DNA from: Mageeibacillus sp. UBA5734
Lineage (GTDB): Bacteria; Bacillota; Clostridia; Saccharofermentanales; UBA5734
Direction: 5' to 3'
Assembly (NCBI GenBank): GCA_002419365.1
Contig: DIGA01000001.1
Coordinates: 1 to 21,882, forward strand
DNA: 21,882 nt
The notes under the pieces are model-generated. The model ran no database searches, was not told where the DNA came from, and saw only the letters and a list, made by a program, of their open reading frames with translations. The position numbers and the translations under genes were made by a program. The number at the start of each line of letters is the position of its first letter. Positions within the stretch are counted from its first letter, which is position 1. This document shows positions 14,917-21,882 of the stretch, piece by piece.

Positions 14917-16185
14917 TCAGGAGAGCAGGCGCTTTTCGCCTTCGATGGCTTTGAGCGGGGCAATGTTCTGGGTGACTTCCAGCGTGCCGAGGTAGCTTCC
15001 ATCTTCTCCGCGCACCGCAAAATAGCGGATCAGGACGAACATGCCTTTCATCTCGATCCAGAAGTCTTCTGAATCCTTGATCCCGGCCTTGAAGTCGCTG
15101 ACCAGTTTTTCAACCACGTGGACACTCTGCGGCGGATGACAATTGTTGACATGGCGGCCAATGACTGTTTTGGGCCGGGGGAAGACGCGTTCGTCTGCCC
15201 GCGAAAAATAGCGGACGATGTCGTTTTCATCGACGAAGGTGATGTCGATCGGCAGTTTGTCGAGCAAGGCTGACAGTTGGTCGAGACGCAAGACACCCGT
15301 GTCAAAACGGATCAGGCCATCTGCTGGCGCCTGGGCTGCATTTTTTGCGCTGGCAGCGTCACTTGTTTGACCCATCAGGTGCTGCATGTGGGCGTCGGCT
15401 TCGAGTTCATGGCGCTTTGGAATCCAGGGCCCGTCTGGTTCGACCAGGCAGTAGCCGATTTCGGCGCTTTCCCGCGCGATTGCCAGCCACTCGTCCTCAG
15501 TCAGCAACTCCGCCAGCATCGGCACCAGGATATTCTCTTCTTTGAAAAACATTTCAGATATTTTCTTGTACAAGTCATGGAGCGCAGATACAACACGGGT
15601 GTCGCGCTCCATGACCTGGCGGCGGCAGGACTTGATGGCAGCGCGAATCTCATCATCGACACCCCACATGACTTTCGGCGGGGCTTCGCGGCCATATTTT
15701 TCCAGATACGGGAAGATCAGCATTTCCTTGCGGCCGTAATGCTTGTCAATGTCATACAGAAGGCCGAGCGAAGCGGCCAGTGCGTCACCGCCAGCTGCCG
15801 GATCTTCTGCGAAGGCCCGGGTCTGGGGTTCGAGAGTGGACTTGATCAGGCTGGCCAGCGCCTCGTTCTCGCGGATCAGGGTGCGGACCGGATGGCCGGG
15901 AATCTCATCCATGTCGCGATCATCCGGCTCCTCGAGCTGATCGCGGAAAACATCCGCATGGACATCGCACAACCGCTGGATCTCTGTCACCGGCATGCCT
16001 TCCGCAACCAGCTCACCTTCCAGGCGGGCAATTTCATCGCCACTGATTCCCTCGGAAATCTTGGCAAAAGCCGCCTTGGCATCAGCAACAGGCGCACCCT
16101 CATGCAACATGCGGATGACCGACTTCAGCCCCTCCCGCCGCTCATGATCACTTAAAGCCTCGCGGTTATTGATAAATTCACTCAT
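14917..16185 (-). CDS. DUF438/hemerythrin/PAS domain protein
   Basis: The 422-residue soluble protein has three parts. DUF438 covers about 18-85. A hemerythrin-like HHE domain covers about 95-245, with candidate ligands H98, H149 and E154 in HYGRKE, H203, and E216/E217 in FFKEEN. A C-terminal PAS domain covers about 300-412 and contains RHVNNCHPPQSVH. Hemerythrin domains bind a di-iron centre and sense or handle oxygen, nitric oxide or iron. The CHPP segment is characteristic of the PAS domain in this family. There is no output domain, so it may be a sensor or scavenger. ATG 16185 has a perfect AGGAGG; the frame extends to 16227 without one. It converges on the GGDEF-like gene with 37 bases between stops. 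Confidence 0.9.
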   Translation of the reverse strand: MSEFINNREALSDHERREGLKSVIRMLHEGAPVADAKAAFAKISEGISGDEIARLEGELVAEGMPVTEIQRLCDVHADVFRDQLEEPDDRDMDEIPGHPVRTLIRENEALASLIKSTLEPQTRAFAEDPAAGGDALAASLGLLYDIDKHYGRKEMLIFPYLEKYGREAPPKVMWGVDDEIRAAIKSCRRQVMERDTRVVSALHDLYKKISEMFFKEENILVPMLAELLTEDEWLAIARESAEIGYCLVEPDGPWIPKRHELEADAHMQHLMGQTSDAASAKNAAQAPADGLIRFDTGVLRLDQLSALLDKLPIDITFVDENDIVRYFSRADERVFPRPKTVIGRHVNNCHPPQSVHVVEKLVSDFKAGIKDSEDFWIEMKGMFVLIRYFAVRGEDGSYLGTLEVTQNIAPLKAIEGEKRLLS

Positions 16186-16201
16186 AAAACCTCCTGGGTT
16201 T

Positions 16202-16214
16202 GGGACGGCGTCCC
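16202..16214 (-). promoter_or_regulatory. Palindrome just upstream of the DUF438 gene
   Basis: A perfect inverted repeat, GGGAC and GTCCC around three bases, lies 17-29 bases before the start codon and just upstream of the ribosome binding site. It could be an operator or a leader hairpin. No clear promoter boxes were found with it. Confidence 0.3.
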
Positions 16215-16258
16215 TTTTGCGGCACAATTCAAGACTACTCGCTTTTTGGGTGTGTAGC

Positions 16259-16274
16259 CGTAGCCTGTGCTACG
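16259..16274. other. Small hairpin between the DUF438 and S11 genes
   Basis: CGTAGC and GCTACG form a perfect 6-bp stem with loop CTGT. It lies 78 bases past the stop codon of the S11-like gene. On the minus strand it is not followed by a T-run, so a terminator role is doubtful. The rest of 16215-16351 shows nothing recognisable. Confidence 0.25.
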
Positions 16275-16351
16275 TACGGTGGCCAAGGGAATGGTGAGTG
16301 TTCAGAGCGTGTGTGATGTGATCAATGGTCCATGGGGGTGTCCGTGGGGCA

Positions 16352-17836
16352 TCAGCGGCGGCTGCGGATCTCGAAGAGGATCAGGAAGCTGAGCTTGATG
16401 AGCCGGGTCAGGTTGTAGATGACTTTGACAGCCAGGACGATGATCAGGAGGATCAGAGTCGCGAGCAGGACGATGGTCAAGTTTGGATTGCCCTGCAATT
16501 GCTTGAGGGCCCGGTCGATCAGGGTGACGCTGGAGAGGATCTGGCGGTCCGGACCGACATCGACGGCGATGGTTGTGCCATCGAGCAACTTGAAAATCGC
16601 CTGGCCTATGACTGCACCACTGAGGATCGGCCGGGTGAAAGGGCCAAAAGACTGGTACTGGACAGCACTGTCCAGGAAATCCTGGCCTTTTGGCCGCACA
16701 TAGGTAATCGTTTTCAGGTAGACCAGGCCAAAAGCCTCGCCATCGACCGTTTGTTCCTGGCCGCCAAAGAAATGGTCACCCGCCTCGACGAGGGTTGCAA
16801 CTTCAAACGACTGTCCGACAGCATTGTAGATCGCAACGGTGTCATCGATGGCTTCGGCTGGCCGGCCCCCATGGATGAGTGTGATGATCGAGATCCCATT
16901 CACCGTGCCGAACGTCACCGTCGCGGCGCTGGTCTTGTTGCTGAAAAATGCGCCAGCGACGCGGTCTTCGGACAAGGTCCACAAGGTTTCCAGCTGATGG
17001 TGCAGAGAAATGACCGTCGGACCAGGCAAAACCAGATACTCATTCCGGCGAGTCAGGGCGGAAGACAACGTTTTGTTCTGGCTGGCAGCCTTGACCAGGC
17101 GGGCCAAATCACGCAGGGTCGTTGTGGCGGGCACCGTTTCCTGCCCATTGGTATCAGCTGGGTCAGCACCATTGCTGTCTGCCAGTATGGCCCGGCCGGA
17201 GCTGCTGGCAAAAGTCGTATCCAGCATATCGAGGCTCTGCGCCTTGCTGTTCATCAGCTGGATGAATTTGCTTTCTTCACCACTGATTTGTTCCGCCAGA
17301 GCGACGGCGGCGGCGTCAGAATCATAAAAAACCAGGCGGAGGAGCAGATATTCAAAACTGTATTTTTCACCCGTTTTCAACGCCGGTTGCCCTTTGCCTA
17401 CAGCAAGGTCTGCCATGTCGGCAGTCACACTGCTGATGGTGATCATGGTTTCAGGCTTGAGCTGCTCGGAGGCGATCAAGGCGGTCATCAATTTGGCGGA
17501 AACCGGACTATCCAGGTCGATGTCGCCATTTTGCTCAAACAAGATGCGGGAGCGGTTCGACTCCAGGACCAGCATGGCTGTTCCGCTGACTGAGACAGGA
17601 GGGGTCGCCAGGTTGGCAATCGAAACATCCGGGTCCGCATCCGGTCCGGATTCGACAGAAACCGGCAATACGGCCGCTTCAACAGAGAACGGATCATTGG
17701 CCAATGGGATCATACCCGCAGCTGGTCCCGAAAATATGATGGTAATCGTAACCAGCAGCCAGATGCCCGTCCTGGTTCCATTTTTCCGGGCCTTTTTCCT
17801 GCCCTGGATGTCTTCTTGCGCCATCACCGATGCCAT
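16352..17836 (-). CDS. Membrane-bound S11 D-Ala-D-Ala carboxypeptidase relative, probably inactive
   Basis: The 494-residue protein has an N-terminal membrane/signal helix (about 24-45), an acidic spacer, a DacA-like S11 peptidase fold (about 80-330), a following beta-rich region and a second membrane helix near 444-466 with a basic tail. Active relatives trim peptidoglycan stem peptides and need SxxK, SxN and KTG. Here the positions read VSAK (112-115), DSD (172-174) in YDSDAAAVALAE, and KTS (301-303). The nucleophilic serine is Val, so peptidase activity is unlikely. The fold may survive as a peptidoglycan-binding or scaffold protein. ATG 17836 has GGAG six bases upstream. The gene is divergent from the AraC-family gene. 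Confidence 0.85.
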   Translation of the reverse strand: MASVMAQEDIQGRKKARKNGTRTGIWLLVTITIIFSGPAAGMIPLANDPFSVEAAVLPVSVESGPDADPDVSIANLATPPVSVSGTAMLVLESNRSRILFEQNGDIDLDSPVSAKLMTALIASEQLKPETMITISSVTADMADLAVGKGQPALKTGEKYSFEYLLLRLVFYDSDAAAVALAEQISGEESKFIQLMNSKAQSLDMLDTTFASSSGRAILADSNGADPADTNGQETVPATTTLRDLARLVKAASQNKTLSSALTRRNEYLVLPGPTVISLHHQLETLWTLSEDRVAGAFFSNKTSAATVTFGTVNGISIITLIHGGRPAEAIDDTVAIYNAVGQSFEVATLVEAGDHFFGGQEQTVDGEAFGLVYLKTITYVRPKGQDFLDSAVQYQSFGPFTRPILSGAVIGQAIFKLLDGTTIAVDVGPDRQILSSVTLIDRALKQLQGNPNLTIVLLATLILLIIVLAVKVIYNLTRLIKLSFLILFEIRSRR

Positions 17837-18093
17837 CTGCTACTCCAGTCAAACCTGCTGGGCAATATTGTCGAGGCCGACGCATGTCTGGGCTTTGAAT
17901 GACTGCACAGGCGCACCAGACAATCGTCTTGCCCAAATCTTAACATAGGCCTGGACCGGTAGCAAAACTGTTTTTCCAGTGCCTGAAGAGCCTGTCCTGA
18001 ACCCATCTATGAATCATTTGTTCAAACAACTGTCCATCTGAACGGGAAAAAATAGGCAATTCCACGTTTCTTGTCATTTTTGGCTTATCAGGC

Positions 18094-18160
18094 GATGTTT
18101 TCCTTGCAAAAAACGACAAGTGTTTCCTATAATTGTTTCATCATTTTGATAGAAAACATC
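18094..18160. promoter_or_regulatory. Nested repeats around the AraC-family promoter
   Basis: A perfect 9-base inverted repeat, GATGTTTTC (18094-18102) and GAAAACATC (18152-18160), flanks the promoter. TGTTTC-like half-sites also occur at 18121 and 18134 in direct orientation. A further imperfect inverted repeat (18070-18082 with 18108-18120, 11 of 13 matching) overlaps the -35 box. The layout suggests an operator, perhaps for autoregulation. Confidence 0.45.
18104..18133 (+). promoter_or_regulatory. Likely promoter of the AraC-family gene
   Basis: TTGCAA (18104-18109) and a perfect TATAAT (18128-18133) are spaced by 18 bases. Transcription would start near 18140, giving a leader of about 78 bases. 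The remainder of the 381-bp divergent interval (17837-18217) contains only weak features, such as TTGTT/AACAA arms at 18018-18029. Confidence 0.65.
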
Positions 18161-18217
18161 AGCGGTGCGCACCATTTGTCAACTTTGCCGACCGCTTGGC
18201 ATTTCACCGGAGGATTC

Positions 18218-19174
18218 ATGAAACCCGATTTGACAGACCTTTCACCTTTGGCCAAAGTCCTGCCTGCCGACCAGCTCGTTTCGTTGCCCGGCGGTCCCGT
18301 CGAAATCCGGATGACAGTCGATCCAGTCAGCACCACCGCTGCGATCGAAGACACTCACGAACGGTACGAATTCCTGATCCCACTTTCCGTCCTGACCCAT
18401 CTCTACATTGACAAGCGGATCATCGAATGCCGCCCCGGCCAGCTGCTGATCATCAAGCCGCACACCCGCCATGGTGCTGCCCGCGGGATCCAGCAGGGCA
18501 GTTTCATTTCGGTCTTTTTCCAGGCCGACTACCTCGACCACCTGACCCGCGACATCCTCGGACCTTCATCTGCGCCCTTTCTGTGTGAACAATGCCTGCT
18601 CCATTCTGAAGTCCAGGCCGTGCTCTCCACCCTGATTACCGAATTGCGTGAGAGCCGCATCGGCCGCGACCGCATCGTCACGAGCCTGACCGAACAGCTC
18701 GCGATCCAGCTGATCCGCCATTATCACATCAGCCAGATCGAGGAGTCCCGCCTGTTCGACAAGCCCCTGACCGAAAGCCAGTCCCGCTTCCAGCCTGTTC
18801 TCGAGTACATGCACGAGAATCTCGAGGATAAGCTGACCATCGAGCGACTGGCCGAGCTGGCCCGCATGAACCGTTTCCATTTCATCCGTGCGTTCAAGCA
18901 TGCTTTCGGCCAGAGCCCCTACGATTTCCTGACCGACCTTCGGATCACCCAGGCCAAACGCCTGCTCGTCCACACCCGCCTCTCGGCCAATGAAATCGGC
19001 AACCAGTGCGGCTTTTTCTCCGCCAGCCGCTTTTCTGCTGCATTCCGCCAGAACACCGGGATGACACCGAGTGCCTATCGCACGAAAGTGCTGAGCGAGC
19101 AGCGTTCACTCGACCGCTTCTCAGAACCGGTCCAGACCCCCTACTACGCAGATTATGCCGAGCTGGCCCAGTAA
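18218..19174 (+). CDS. AraC-family transcriptional regulator
   Basis: The 318-residue regulator has an N-terminal cupin-like sensing domain (about 20-130, with RPGQLLIIKPHTRHG typical of AraC cupins) and a C-terminal double helix-turn-helix domain (about 193-295). The second helix-turn-helix reads CGFFSASRFSAAFRQNTG followed by MTPSAYR, the family signature. The inducer is unknown; a sugar or small molecule is typical. ATG 18218 has CCGGAGGA just upstream. The frame is open back to 18071, but the promoter lies in that segment, so the longer start is rejected. It is divergent from the S11-like gene and upstream of metY, either of which may be a target. A terminator follows. Confidence 0.93.
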   Translation: MKPDLTDLSPLAKVLPADQLVSLPGGPVEIRMTVDPVSTTAAIEDTHERYEFLIPLSVLTHLYIDKRIIECRPGQLLIIKPHTRHGAARGIQQGSFISVFFQADYLDHLTRDILGPSSAPFLCEQCLLHSEVQAVLSTLITELRESRIGRDRIVTSLTEQLAIQLIRHYHISQIEESRLFDKPLTESQSRFQPVLEYMHENLEDKLTIERLAELARMNRFHFIRAFKHAFGQSPYDFLTDLRITQAKRLLVHTRLSANEIGNQCGFFSASRFSAAFRQNTGMTPSAYRTKVLSEQRSLDRFSEPVQTPYYADYAELAQ

Positions 19175-19200
19175 ACCGGGCTTTGAATATTGTCAGATCA

Positions 19201-19235
19201 GGGAGTGTGCACGATTGCCGGCACCTCCCTTTTTT
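19201..19235 (+). terminator. Rho-independent terminator after the AraC-family gene
   Basis: GGGAG-GTGC pairs with GCAC-CTCCC with one bulged T and a 10-base loop, followed by six Ts. It starts 27 bases past the stop codon and precedes the metY promoter. Confidence 0.8.
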
Positions 19236-19242
19236 CTGGCTC

Positions 19243-19271
19243 TTGACTTTGAGCAGCGCCCGCTGTAACAT
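19243..19271 (+). promoter_or_regulatory. Likely metY promoter
   Basis: TTGACT (19243-19248) and TAACAT (19266-19271) are spaced by 17 bases, directly after the terminator. The leader would be about 50 bases, too short for a T-box or S-box riboswitch. Control by the downstream Rrf2 proteins is therefore plausible. Confidence 0.65.
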
Positions 19272-19327
19272 TCGGTTAAATCATACTGGATTACTTGGAA
19301 TATGCATTGCAGCTCGGAGGTTAACAG

Positions 19328-20617
19328 ATGGGCAAACTGGATCCAACTAAATATTCATTTGACACACTGGCTATCCACGCCGGCCAGGAACCGGATCCGA
19401 CGACTGGATCACGGGCTGTGCCGATTTACCAGACAACTTCCTATGTCTTTGATGACACGCAGCATGGTGCCGACCTTTTCAGCCTGGCCCGGCCGGGCAA
19501 TATTTACACCCGCATCATGAATCCGACCACTGCCGTCCTCGAGGAGCGCATCGCAGCCTTGGAGGGTGGCGTCGGCGCATTGGCTGTGGCGTCCGGATCA
19601 GCAGCTGTGACGTATGCAATCATGAATCTGGCCGCGGCAGGTGACCAGATCGTAGCTGCTTCGACCCTCTATGGCGGCACACTGAACCTGCTCCGCAACA
19701 CCCTGCCGCATTATGGCATCACAACCGTTTTTGCCGATCCGGATGACCTCGACACTTTTGCCGCGGCAACCACTGAGAAAACCAAAGCCTGGTATGTTGA
19801 GTCGATCGGCAATCCCAACGGTAATCTGGTCGATCTTGCCCAAATGGCCCAAATGGCCCATACGCACGGTGTGCCACTGATTGTGGACAACACCTTTGGC
19901 ACCCCATACCTGATCCGGCCGATCGAACACGGTGCCGACATTGTTGTCCATTCGACCACCAAATACATCGGAGGCCACGGTACATCGCTGGGCGGCGTCG
20001 TGGTGGATGCCGGTCGCTTCGACTTCAACTCACCGAAATTTCCACTGTTGTCTCTGCCAGATCCGGGGTATCATGGCCTGGCCTATGCCCGCGACCTGGG
20101 CAACCTGGCCTACATTCTCCGCATGCGGGTAGCCCTGCTCAGGGATACAGGCGCGGCCATCAGCCCGTTCAATGCCTGGCTCTTCATCCAGGGCCTGGAA
20201 ACGCTGTCCCTGCGCATGGACCGCCACGTCGAAAACGCCCGCAAAGTGGCCGAATATTTGTCCAGTCATCCGAAAGTCAGCTGGGTCAATTATGCCGGCC
20301 TGCCGGGCAACAAATATTACCGCCTGGCTCAGAAATACCTGCCCAAAGGGGTGAGCTCGATTTTCACCTTTGGTGTCAAAGGCGGTAAAGAAGCAGCAGT
20401 CCGGTTCATCGACCACCTGGAGTTGTTCTCCCATCTGGCCAATGTGGCAGACGCCAAATCCCTCGTCATCCATCCGGCCAGTACAACTCATTCCCAGTTG
20501 TCCGATGAAGAACTGAACATGGCAGGCATCACGTCGGATCTGGTCCGCCTGTCGATTGGACTCGAAACAGCTCAGGATTTGATTGCTGATCTCGAACAAG
20601 CCCTTTCCTTCGCCTGA
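19328..20617 (+). CDS. metY: O-acetylhomoserine sulfhydrylase (aminocarboxypropyltransferase)
   Basis: The 429-residue PLP enzyme of the Cys/Met metabolism family would combine O-acetylhomoserine with sulfide (or methanethiol) to give homocysteine (or methionine). The N-terminus DTLAIHAGQEPDPTTGSRA, YTRIMNPT and the PLP lysine K212 in HSTTKYIGGHGT fit MetY. The length of about 430 residues and the long insert after the lysine separate it from cystathionine gamma-synthase, at about 380-400 residues. The start has CGGAGG upstream. Two Rrf2-family regulator genes follow after 32 bases on the same strand, so the gene is probably the first of a sulfur-regulated operon. Related O-succinylhomoserine or cysteine-forming activities cannot be excluded. 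Confidence 0.93.
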   Translation: MGKLDPTKYSFDTLAIHAGQEPDPTTGSRAVPIYQTTSYVFDDTQHGADLFSLARPGNIYTRIMNPTTAVLEERIAALEGGVGALAVASGSAAVTYAIMNLAAAGDQIVAASTLYGGTLNLLRNTLPHYGITTVFADPDDLDTFAAATTEKTKAWYVESIGNPNGNLVDLAQMAQMAHTHGVPLIVDNTFGTPYLIRPIEHGADIVVHSTTKYIGGHGTSLGGVVVDAGRFDFNSPKFPLLSLPDPGYHGLAYARDLGNLAYILRMRVALLRDTGAAISPFNAWLFIQGLETLSLRMDRHVENARKVAEYLSSHPKVSWVNYAGLPGNKYYRLAQKYLPKGVSSIFTFGVKGGKEAAVRFIDHLELFSHLANVADAKSLVIHPASTTHSQLSDEELNMAGITSDLVRLSIGLETAQDLIADLEQALSFA

Positions 20618-20649
20618 ACCGGGCCTGTCAGCCAAGAGGAGGCTATTGT

Positions 20650-21096
20650 ATGCGGATTTCCACCCGGGGCGTTTATGCCTTGGAAGCGATGCTTGCCCTC
20701 GGCAGCCAGCCGGAAGGGGAGCGGGTCAGCATCCGGCAGATCAGTGAAAAAACTGGCCTGTCCGACAGTTATCTGGAACAGATTTTTGCCCTGCTGAAAC
20801 GAGGCGGCCTGTTGGTCAGCCTGCGTGGTAACCGCGGCGGCTACTACTTGGCCCGGCCTGCCACGGCGATCACGGTTGGTGATATTGTCCGGGCGGCCGA
20901 AGGATCCCTCAATCCTGTCACGTGTACAGATCCATCTGCCCCTGGCTGTGACCGTTACAAAGATTGCCTCTCCCGGCCGGTCTGGAATCTGATGGAGCAG
21001 GAAATCGCCAGTTTTGTCGACCAGATCACACTGCATGACCTGCACCGGAGGTTTGCGACCTGGGAACAGGACAGTCAGATGGAGTTTTTCATATGA
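20650..21096 (+). CDS. Rrf2-family regulator with Fe-S-type cysteines
   Basis: The 148-residue winged-helix regulator has the Rrf2 start MRISTRGVYALEAML, a recognition helix region around LSDSYLEQIFALLKRGGL and the wing VSLRGNRGGYYLARP. Three cysteines, C92, C100 and C106, have a spacing (x7, x5) close to IscR (C92, C98, C104), so it probably binds an iron-sulfur cluster and senses redox or Fe-S status. A perfect GAGGAGG precedes ATG 20650. It follows metY by 32 bases and overlaps the next Rrf2 gene by four. No iscS/iscU follows in the window, so it may control metY or distant genes. An IscR name is not assigned because the context is sulfur amino-acid metabolism. Confidence 0.92.
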   Translation: MRISTRGVYALEAMLALGSQPEGERVSIRQISEKTGLSDSYLEQIFALLKRGGLLVSLRGNRGGYYLARPATAITVGDIVRAAEGSLNPVTCTDPSAPGCDRYKDCLSRPVWNLMEQEIASFVDQITLHDLHRRFATWEQDSQMEFFI

Positions 21097-21533
21097 AGCT
21101 CTCGACTAAAAGCCGTTACGGACTGCGGGCCCTGATTGACCTGGCGCTATACAGCCAGAATGGACAGGTGGCTTTGCACCAGATAGCGGCACGGCAAAAC
21201 TTATCGATCAAGTACCTTGAGCAGGATTTCGCCACATTGCGCAAAGCCGGTCTGGTACGCAGTGTCAAGGGTGCCCAGGGCGGCTATGTCCTGGCCCGTC
21301 CAGCTGACCAGATCCGGGTCGGTGACATTGTCCAGATTCTCGAGGGCGACTTGTCCCTGGTAGACCTGCACGAGTCGAGCGGCCAGCAGACTGCGATCCG
21401 CCACTTCCTCGTCGAAACGATCTGGCAGCCCCTCGGCGAACAGATTGAAAAACGCCTCAACGCTCTGACCCTGGCTGATCTGGCAGCCCAGCACCAGCTC
21501 GAGGCAGGCCAGGATCCGATGTACTATATCTAG
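21093..21533 (+). CDS. Rrf2-family regulator without cysteines (CymR-like)
   Basis: The 146-residue protein has the Rrf2 N-terminus MKLSTKSRYGLRALIDLALY, the recognition helix LSIKYLEQDFATLRKAGL and the wing VRSVKGAQGGYVLARP. The region where IscR-like proteins hold three cysteines (about 92-108) has none, and no cysteine occurs in the whole protein, so it cannot bind a cluster through Cys. CymR, the Firmicutes cysteine-metabolism repressor, is cluster-free and works with cysteine synthase, which makes it the nearest known parallel. ATGA overlap with the upstream gene and GGAG upstream indicate translational coupling. The two may form heterodimers or have separate targets; this is inference. 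Confidence 0.9.
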   Translation: MKLSTKSRYGLRALIDLALYSQNGQVALHQIAARQNLSIKYLEQDFATLRKAGLVRSVKGAQGGYVLARPADQIRVGDIVQILEGDLSLVDLHESSGQQTAIRHFLVETIWQPLGEQIEKRLNALTLADLAAQHQLEAGQDPMYYI

Positions 21534-21564
21534 TCAAGGCACCCGTTTACTGATCGATGGCTCA

Positions 21565-21593
21565 TGTTCAAAGCCCTCCCGACGTGGTATGAT
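21565..21593 (+). promoter_or_regulatory. Weak promoter candidate for aroB
   Basis: TGTTCA (21565-21570) and TATGAT (21588-21593) are spaced by 17 bases. The -10 box is good and the -35 poor. The leader would be about 28 bases. No terminator is visible between the second Rrf2 gene and this point. Confidence 0.35.
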
Positions 21594-21626
21594 GAATGAT
21601 GCAACACCGCTAAGGAGTCCATTTCG

Positions 21627-21882
21627 ATGCAAATTTTCGGCCAGATTCATGACCGGTCCTTTCCTATCCATATAGAAACCGGCAGCCTGACCCAGATTCC
21701 CCAGCTGATCCCTGAAATCGCCGGAGCCAAGCGAATCGTAATTGTCACTGACCGGGAGGTCAGTTCACTCTACTTGAACAAATTGCAGCAGACCTTGAAC
21801 GCAGCCGGTGCAGCTTTCACCGTTGTGACGGTTGACGGTGCCGAAACAGGTAAGAACCTCGACACGGTCCGGATCATCTGTG
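21627..21882 (+). CDS. aroB: 3-dehydroquinate synthase, N-terminal part (cut by window edge)
   Basis: The visible 85 residues fit the N-terminus of AroB, which makes 3-dehydroquinate in the shikimate pathway using NAD and a metal. The opening strand FPIHIETGSL matches the YPIxIGxGxL of the family, KRIVIVTDREVSSLY matches the conserved VTDxxVxxLY, and VTVDGAETGKNLDTV corresponds to the usual PGGExxK segment, with a somewhat divergent DGAETGK. The start has AAGGAG. The gene runs off the right edge, so the metal ligands and total length cannot be seen. A related dehydroquinate-synthase-like or sugar-phosphate enzyme remains possible. Confidence 0.85.
   Translation, partial: MQIFGQIHDRSFPIHIETGSLTQIPQLIPEIAGAKRIVIVTDREVSSLYLNKLQQTLNAAGAAFTVVTVDGAETGKNLDTVRIIC

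Noticed and set aside
15277..16155. 292-residue open frame on the + strand opposite the DUF438 gene
   Set aside because: It is a shadow of the hemerythrin/PAS gene, which has a perfect ribosome binding site and conserved motifs.
16325..17593. 422-residue open frame on the + strand opposite the S11-like gene
   Set aside because: The minus-strand frame shows the S11 fold and membrane helices. The + frame shows neither family motifs nor a good start.
19840..19862. Tandem 9-base repeat inside metY
   Set aside because: It encodes repeated Gln-Met-Ala in a helix of normal length for the family. It is codon coincidence rather than an insertion.

Overview
The window looks like chromosomal DNA from a GC-rich anaerobic member of the Clostridia, probably an Oscillospirales-like or Saccharofermentans-like lineage. 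The lineage is inferred. It rests on strong GGAGG-type ribosome binding sites, a CD1871A-type CXXC mini-protein beside a membrane 4Fe-4S protein, a DUF5685 gene next to a J-domain gene with a cysteine tail, a DUF438/hemerythrin/PAS protein, and paired Rrf2 regulators. I see no tRNA, rRNA, CRISPR array, insertion sequence or phage gene.

Left part (1-6756, + strand). A 440-bp leader holds two GC-rich repeat units and a likely promoter. It precedes a long-chain acyl-CoA synthetase-like gene (443-2209). A tight five-gene run follows: membrane-anchored thioredoxin, a 45-residue CXXC protein, a polytopic NapH-like 4Fe-4S protein, an alpha/alpha-toroid-like protein and a helical-repeat protein. It looks like a membrane thiol/iron-sulfur redox unit with two accessory proteins of unknown role. 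galM (aldose 1-epimerase) closes this block and overlaps a convergent alkyltransferase gene by 17 bp.

Middle minus-strand block (6740-11566). Transcription runs gltX, glnS, iron-containing alcohol dehydrogenase, a clear terminator, then a small MGMT-type DNA alkyltransferase. gltX and glnS are separated by one base.

Middle plus-strand block (11710-14879). DUF5685 protein, J-domain protein with a Q/W-rich linker and a ten-cysteine tail, a small membrane protein, then a membrane protein with a degenerate GGDEF domain behind its own likely promoter.

Right part. Two minus-strand genes encode a DUF438/hemerythrin/PAS protein and a membrane-bound S11 D-Ala-D-Ala carboxypeptidase relative that has lost all three catalytic motifs. 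Divergent from the latter is an AraC-family regulator whose promoter sits among nested repeats. Then come a terminator, a promoter, metY (O-acetylhomoserine sulfhydrylase), an Rrf2 regulator with three Fe-S-type cysteines, an Rrf2 regulator with none (4-bp overlap), and the start of aroB, cut by the right edge.

The most promising material for something new is the thioredoxin/CXXC/4Fe-4S operon with its two accessory proteins, the DUF5685/J-domain/membrane-protein cluster, the S11 and GGDEF proteins that kept their fold but lost catalysis, and the metY-coupled Rrf2 pair.
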